Source of the DNA: Calliopum simillimum | Taxonomy: Eukaryota; Arthropoda; Insecta; Diptera; Lauxaniidae | NCBI GenBank assembly: GCA_951812925.1 | Contig: OX638370.1 | Span: forward strand, 113,474,897-113,538,896 | Direction: 5' to 3' | Length of the DNA stretch: 64,000 nt | Shown: in pieces, positions 58,025-64,000 of the stretch | Position numbering within the stretch: the first letter of the stretch is position 1 | Layout of the letters: each line of letters begins with the position of its first letter | The notes under the pieces: model-generated | The model's input: the letters and a program-made list of their open reading frames with translations, nothing else | Databases searched by the model: none | What the model was told of the DNA's origin: nothing | Program-made: the position numbers and the translations under genes

Positions 58025-58338
58025 TGGCGCATTCTTGTGTTAAATCGATGAATTTAACTATATGATCCTTACATTTGAGGTGTATTATGTGTTCAGTAAA
58101 CTTATGCAGGATATTACGAGGAATATTTTTGAAGACAATTTTAACCCTCTAAAACCCCCACATGTGGGTCATTTTCAACTAAATGTGAGGGGGTCAAAAT
58201 GACCCACTTGTAAGGGTCTTAGAGGGTTAAAATTTTCTACAAAAATATTCCCCGTAAGTTTACTGAACACATAATACACCTCAAATGTAAGGATCATATA
58301 TGTAGTTAAATTCATCGATTTAACACAAGAATGCGCTA
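58025..58338. mobile_element. Palindromic element of 314 bp
   Basis: The arms 58025-58144 and 58227-58338 are near-identical inverses: GCGCATTCTTGTGTTAAATC on the left, GATTTAACACAAGAATGCGC on the right. Both carry TGATCCTTACATTTGAGG or its inverse and the GTATTATGTGTTCAGTAAAC block. The centre is occupied by a separate TTAA-flanked palindrome. Confidence 0.75.
58145..58226. mobile_element. 82-bp piggyBac-like mini-element with TTAA on both sides
   Basis: TTAA at 58141-58144 and 58227-58230 flank inverse ends CCCTCTAAAACCCCC and GGGTCTTAGAGGG. Inside is a second pair (GTGGGTCATTTT / AAAATGACCCAC). CCC ends plus exact TTAA duplication are the hallmark of piggyBac-type insertion. It sits at the centre of the larger palindrome. 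Confidence 0.65.
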
Positions 58339-60235
58339 TTTTGGTATTTTTCTTGTACAGTGGATTAAAAAACTTCAAAAATCGATTAAAAAAAAATCTG
58401 ACGTGCTGGAGAAAAACGACGAGATACGGGTATTTTTTTTTACTTTAAGAATTTTTTGGATTTTCCTATGTGTTTTACAAAAAGTTTTAATTATCGAACA
58501 GTTTATTACAAAAAAACGAAAAAAATAGGCAAAAACGCATTTTGGTAACTTTTCAATGAATTGTATACAACTTTTGCATTTTTCCATGGATTTTTTTAAG
58601 TGGTATCTTATTTTCTTCACAAATATATAGTCTATGATACAAAAAAAAAAAAAATTATAAAGAAGTTATTTCTTCTTGTATAAATCTGCAGTTGATTTTG
58701 ATTTTTTGTTAATTTTTTCGAAAAAAAAAAAATGTTTTTTTTAGAAATCAATTTATTTCGCCGAAACTAACAAGCCAACCAAAAAGTGATATGAATGTCA
58801 TTTGTAGGTAATTTAATTACCTTTAATATGACATATAATACGTTTGAATACAAACATTGGTTCTTGAGATATTTGTATTTAAATGGAACTATCGTTTTTT
58901 TTTGGTCCAAAAACCGAAAATGACCGATATCTCGAAAACGACACGAAATAAAAAAGAAAATAATGCAATTTTCGGAATTAGCAGCCCATTTTACATATAA
59001 AATGAATAATGGCATTCCCTGGGGAAAAAATTTTTACTCATTTGTTGCATAGTGATATTAGTGGAGATATCCTTTTTGATTCATTTCTCTGGCACATAGT
59101 GTTCAATCACCAATTCGAAAAAAGTAGGGTGAAAACATTTCGCTATAAAATTTTTACATCGACCAAATGTCAAGAATTTTGTGGCCGTAACAATCAGCAT
59201 TGCAATCATGCAGTTGACGTCTGCAGCAGCGGCTGGTACTTTTCCCCACTTGGTATTTCTGAGCCTCTTATGTTCCCCAACGACGACGTCTTTTATTTGA
59301 TATTTGTCATAATCAGCGGAGCAACAGCAGCGGGTAGAGCAGAAAAAAACCAAACAAATTTCTTCAGTTTGTCATAAAAGTCACACTAAATGTTTATTTT
59401 TGTTGTAAATTTTTAATAATTACTCATGTTGTTGTTTTGCATTCGACAAAAATGCGAAAATGTGTTTTAAATTATTTGTTGGTTTTTGCACAAAAATTTT
59501 TATTCATTAAATGCACATTATTTTGGTCGATATGGTTGTTGTTGTTGTTGCCATTACTGAGCTATTTGTCAAATTGATTTGTTTTTGTTTGTGTGTTACA
59601 TGTTGCTATATGTCAGTTTTCGTTGTTGTTGTTGTTTTTGTAGATATGTAATACATATTTTAAGTGCTCAATTAATGTTATTTAATTTGTAAATATGTAA
59701 TCACTTTGTAATATTTCGCTTATTTCGCTTGTTGTACGATATATTTGGCAATATTTGACATTTTTATTTTCCTTGTTGTTGCAGCTGAGAGATTTTGCTC
59801 TTTGTTGTTTTTGCGCAATTTGATAAAATTATAAATTTTTCATAAATAAGGTTATCAGTGAGCAGATTGCTTGCAATATAAATATCGCAGACAACTCTAT
59901 TATACTCAAGACTGTTGTATCTTCTTGTGTCTAATATCTTCTTTATCGTTCATAGTCACAGTCACTAAAAAGCAATGATAAATGTATTAAGCCGTCTCTT
60001 AGATGAAATTGGACAACTTTATGTTCGAAGAATAGGTGTATCTCAAGAAGTAATACGAGTTGCACTCTTAATTTAATTGATATTTGAACAGAATTGGATA
60101 GAGAATTTATGGCCATGACCATCTCAATTTTTTCGAAATTTGCAATTGAGGTTCTAAGGTTTTTATAAAAATTCACAGAGCGGTTTGAAGTGCTCTGTAT
60201 GAAGATCTCTCATTATTAGTTTCGCGGAAAATAAA
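58339..60235. other. Intronic DNA, no gene seen
   Basis: Poly-A/T runs and a TTG-rich part (59535-59640). The 122-codon frame at 59009-59377 has no recognised domain, no conserved Cys pattern of a known family and no splice context, so it is not called. Confidence 0.5.
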
Positions 60236-60900
60236 ATTTTTTCCAAGTTTTCAGAGTGTCCAAGAACTGTTTTTGCGAAAAATCGATGCACTTTTTTTTT
60301 CTAAGTCCCGCCTTTTTGTCAAAACTAAATTTTTTTAATTCTACTTAGTTTTTTTAGTTTTCGGATTCTTGTAGCATTTTAAACGTTATTTTAATGTCTA
60401 TTTTTAAATTTGGGAAATTTTGAAAATTTACAAAATGGCGGCTATTTTTTGAGAAATCTTTAAAGTTGATTCTCTTAAAATAATTTTTTTTTTTTTTTTT
60501 TTTTTTTACAGAAAGGTGGATGAAATAAGAACATTGTGTAGAAGACGGGAATTTTTTTTCTAAAGAGTCATGTGTCAATTTTTTTAACTTTATTTTGTGC
60601 TTTGATTTACACCTACTAGGTGGCCAAAAAAAAAATTTTAAAGCAGAAGGAAAAGCTTAGAAAATACAATGTATATAAAAAAACCAAAATTTTCCATATA
60701 AATCATAAGAATATTGACGAGGCCATGTTTTGAAAAATCTTAAAAACTAATTTCGCAAAAAAATTTTTTTTTTTTTAATTTATTTTTTTTATGTAAATCT
60801 TTTGAAAAACTAATGTTTTTCATCCACCTTTCAAAAGATTTCCGTAAAAAAAATTTTGTGATGTAAAAGAGGTTCTTGTTGATAGACTTCGACTTTTCTC
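60236..60900. repeat. Degenerate inverted repeat around GGTGGATGAAA
   Basis: AGAAAGGTGGATGAAA (60510-60525) is matched by the inverse TTTTTCATCCACCTTTC (60816-60832). Both are next to GAGAAATCTTTAAA-like or AAAGATTT words and long T runs. The homology is weak and the boundaries cannot be set. Confidence 0.3.
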
Positions 60901-61374
60901 TATGGACGACTGGTAAAAAATTTTTACACCAATCGTCATATGGATGGAAAAAAGACTATGCAAGATTAAAATTTTGTTTTGGCTTAGTAACACAGTGGGC
61001 TCAAAGTTGGACTTTAAACAGCAAAAATGCTCCACGGAACTTTTAACATTAGCAACTGCTACTCTAGATAATTTGTTTTAAACCGTATTCACTAATATAG
61101 TGTATCGTTCGAAAGTATATTGTTTCTACATTGTTAGAAATTATTTTTATATATTATTATTATATATTATTTTTCTGCCGATTTTATGTAAATTTTAGTG
61201 ATTTTTCATATATTAAAAAAAATGTTAAAAATCTCAAACTTTGACATTAAAAAAAAAATGCGCTTATTCGGATTTTCATAATTTTCCAATATAATTTGTG
61301 ACAAAGTATGCTCAATCGAAATACAATGTTCCTGCTTTTCTGTTTTTCCAGTGAACATAATATGTCCTGATGAT

Positions 61375-61500
61375 TTTAACATATTTACCAATTCTTACAT
61401 ATCAGTGTCAGAGTTTGGGAGATATGATGAGTTAATTTATTGAAAGGCGTGGCACTGCCTACTTTTTAGCCCATAACTTAGCCTTTTTTTCGTACTTATA
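61375..61500 (+). repeat. AGGCGTGGCACTGCCT module
   Basis: TGGGAGATATGATGAGTTAA then AGGCGTGGCACTGCCTACTT and TTTAGCCCATAACTTA. A degenerate copy of the GGGCGTGGYACCGCCC module found at 26398 and 38699. Confidence 0.5.
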
Positions 61501-62969
61501 CATTGTAACAACTTCTTTAAAATAGGTTTTTTTACTATTTTTAAAATCAATATCAAGAGCCAGCGAGTACTATTCCGATATAATTTGAAGCAGAATTAAC
61601 CATTTTTGACGTATTTTTTCTAAGTCTTGTTTACTCTATACGAATACTACCAGAATCAAAAAGTCCAGTTAATGCAGAAAATTAATACCACATTACCATA
61701 ACGTTTCCAATATTAATTGCCTTTGACCGTATGTAAACATAATACAAACACTTCTACACTTTCGTTACTAGTATTGGATATAATCCTGAACATAACCCTC
61801 AGACAATATGTTGTAAATAATACTAGAACTTAAAGCATAAACGTAGCCAACAACAACATGCATATCAAAGTAACGAAAAAAATATGCAAGTTAACAAATG
61901 TCTCACACTTTCCAGTGTATCGACACTCCGTTCAAGCCACATTCAGCATTTGCATAGCTATTGAGTACGACTTGTAGTTGCCCCACAGCCCTTTCTATAC
62001 GATATCACTCGTAAATTCATAAATTCTCCACTATATCTTACAAATAAATTTAATGTACATACTCGTATGTAGTCTGAAGTTTTGCGAATGACTTATGGCA
62101 GAATGAAAGATATATTTCCAGATATATGAGTATCTACATATGAACATACAAATGCGAATTTAATAAAAAAAGGAGACGGAAAATGTAGTAAACTAATAAA
62201 ATTTCACAGAAATAATATATAAAAAGCGAAGAAAACCAAAGGGAAAATATCATGTAAAGTAAATATGAAAAGAAATCGTGTGAGACCAAGAAAATAAAGA
62301 AAAAAAGGAGTAAAAAATTTACATTAGGGGGAAAATTTCAGTTATTTTTTTTTCGTTTGGTCATTTGTTTGTTTTTACTGTGACGTTGACATTTGTAAGT
62401 TTTCATTTCATTTACCTACGAATATTTATCCACAACGTTATATCGTTGATATTTCCATAGGTCCGGTGGTAATTGAAGTTGTACGCGCATTGAAGTGGCG
62501 TAAAATATTATTTTATGATTTTCTGAGGAATATCGAATTTCTTTATTTTTGTAATTAAAAGTTTGCAATAAATGTGAATTCTTTATTGCAAGAAATCAAT
62601 TTGTTCTGGGGTAAAGGTGTGTTTGCTGAATATTGTCATATGAAAGAAATTCAATTATTGATGAAATCTCTCTGTTGAAAGCTATATTCATTGTAGTACT
62701 TTTAAATAAGGATTCAACTGAATTTTTTCACAAATCATTATCTAAATAGCTTAAAAAGGTTTCGAAACGTGACGAAAATCTTATAAATTTATATTGAACA
62801 GTCATTTTTGCGATTTTTCAACAACAGACGCAAAAAATAGTGTTGTTGTTCCCAGTCAGATATACATATATTTAATTTGTGGAAGCAAAATTTCAAAGAC
62901 GAGAATGTATGTTTAGTCATTTTCTGCAAAAGGTGACTTAAGGTCATCAGCGAAAAATTTAAAAGCATA
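61501..62969. other. Intronic DNA, no gene seen
   Basis: AT-rich with no supportable feature. Confidence 0.5.
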
Positions 62970-63070
62970 GAAGTTATGAACAGTTAAAGCGATTTGTCTG
63001 TGTAAAGCCCATTTTACAGAAATTACAACTTTGCACATTTCATACACTTCATGGGCAGTCTTCTCATAAT
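62970..63070 (+). repeat. Dispersed repeat, third copy (AACAGTTAAAGCGATTT)
   Basis: AGTTATGAACAGTTAAAGCG ... ACTTTGCACATTTCATACAC + TTCATGGGCAGTC. Shares order and spacing with 19705-19905 and 53370-53510 but is shorter. Confidence 0.5.
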
Positions 63071-63272
63071 CAAAATTCAAATCTACTCTACTCTTTCAGT
63101 TTAAGTCAAAAAAAGTTCGTCACATTTCAATTTAATAATTCAAATCATCAAATTTCTGAAAAAGGTCATATGATTATCAAAACGAGTTTGCAATATAAGC
63201 AATTGTACATACATATGTATGTGGATATAATGTGTTGCATACCTTTAGGGATAAACAATTTAAGCTAATTTT

Positions 63273-63340
63273 CTATGGGCGGTAGGCGTGTCCGTTGATT
63301 TATCAGTCCCATTTTTAGAATATTTGTTAACTAGCTAAGT
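63273..63340 (+). repeat. Partial copy of repeat family X
   Basis: TTTTCTATGGGCGGTAGGCG + TGTCCGTTGAT followed by a CAGTCCCATTTTTAG stretch matches the 3' module of the copies at 15581-16380 and 39123-39876. Confidence 0.55.
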
Positions 63341-64000
63341 ATATCTTTTTCCAAAACATATATGAAGCCATACCACTGTGCAACGTTTTTGCTTTTTGAG
63401 CGTTTTTTTTTATCAGAATTTTTTTCTTTCATTCAATTTGAAACACCCTCAACTAAGTAGATGGAAAATTTCCCAATTATCTGACAGAAGTTTTGAAATC
63501 AATTTTAATATGAAAAAAGTTATTTAGTCCAACGTACAAAAATAATTATACTCCCTAACGTGATCAAAAACAGCATTACGTGATCCAAAAACAAAGAAAA
63601 CAACAAATTCTTATGCTGCCACCACCCATCACCCTTACCCCCCGATGATCTTCAATATCAAATTTTAATGAAGTCGTGGTATTTTTAGTTGATTTTCCTG
63701 TGAATTTTCACTCATAATCAATCAACGCAAAATGTGACAGTGATGTGTTTTCTAAGTTAACCGCGCGCTAACACTTACACAAGCACACAAACACAAACAT
63801 AGGCATATCTACTTGTTACACTCCCGCTTGCGCCACACCCTGCACATGATCAACGACGGCATCATCAAGCAGTCAGTGAACTACGACAATGTGACAGATT
63901 AAAATCCATTAAGTTGTCACGTCAAGAAATCTTCAATTTCTGGTATTGTTGTTGTTGCTGTTTATAGCGCTGCTACTGCAGTGTTGCGCATCAAATGGAA
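63341..64000. other. Intronic DNA to the window end, no gene seen
   Basis: CA- and TTG-rich tracts only. The next retn exon, expected to continue the ARID with a phase-1 acceptor, was not found before 64000. Confidence 0.5.

Noticed and set aside
59009..59377. 122-codon frame with several Cys
   Set aside because: It resembles no known family, overlaps an equally long minus-strand frame, and has no exon borders.

Overview
This window is AT-rich nuclear DNA from a dipteran fly, most likely a tephritid (true fruit fly). It lies inside one large host gene. The evidence is a set of spliced exons with GT/AG borders and matching phases, dense miniature transposons and minisatellites, and no bacterial-style gene packing. 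The tephritid call rests on a D,D41D 'rosa'-type element (a group first described from Ceratitis rosa) plus general fly features, so it is an inference.

The host gene is retained / dead ringer (retn), an ARID3-family transcription factor, on the + strand. Five internal coding exons are visible: 22615-22820, 22918-23071, 23183-23453, 26148-26248 and 53121-53193. Their reading frames join without a stop. The first three encode a low-complexity acidic, Gly-, His- and Ala-rich region. The fourth leads into the ARID domain, and the fifth holds the first 24 residues of the ARID core. A 26.9-kb intron separates the last two exons, exactly at the ARID entry. The 5' end of the gene was not recognised in 1-22614, and the rest of the ARID lies beyond 64000.

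Everything else is intron, or possibly 5' flank, filled with repeats. Recognisable element remnants are a mariner (D,D34D) at 1-690, a copia-like gag at 16775-17390, a minus-strand R1/LOA-like LINE at 24940-25660, a second mariner fragment at 33843-34270, a complete but dead rosa element with terminal repeats and TA duplications at 40813-42027, and a Jockey/CR1-like LINE at 48790-50756 that has lost its reverse transcriptase core.

The striking part is a series of foldback (long inverted repeat) elements, several with clear target duplications: 5834-6361 (two adjacent copies), 7409-8768 (TA, with a GC-rich element nested in its loop), 13519-14858 (8-bp duplication, hAT-like), 31929-33315 and 37137-38086 (one related family, CACGGT ends, 4-bp duplications), and 58025-58338 (a TTAA-flanked 82-bp element at its centre). 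Shorter MITEs lie at 17398-17943, 25868-26118 (29 nt from a retn splice acceptor), 48013-48127, 48291-48509 and 57333-57677. Minisatellites (12, 39, about 85-90, about 110 and about 120 bp) and tRNA-like SINE heads fill much of the rest. The foldbacks in the retn introns would be transcribed with the pre-mRNA into long hairpins, which is the most testable biological idea here. No complete autonomous element or second host gene was found.
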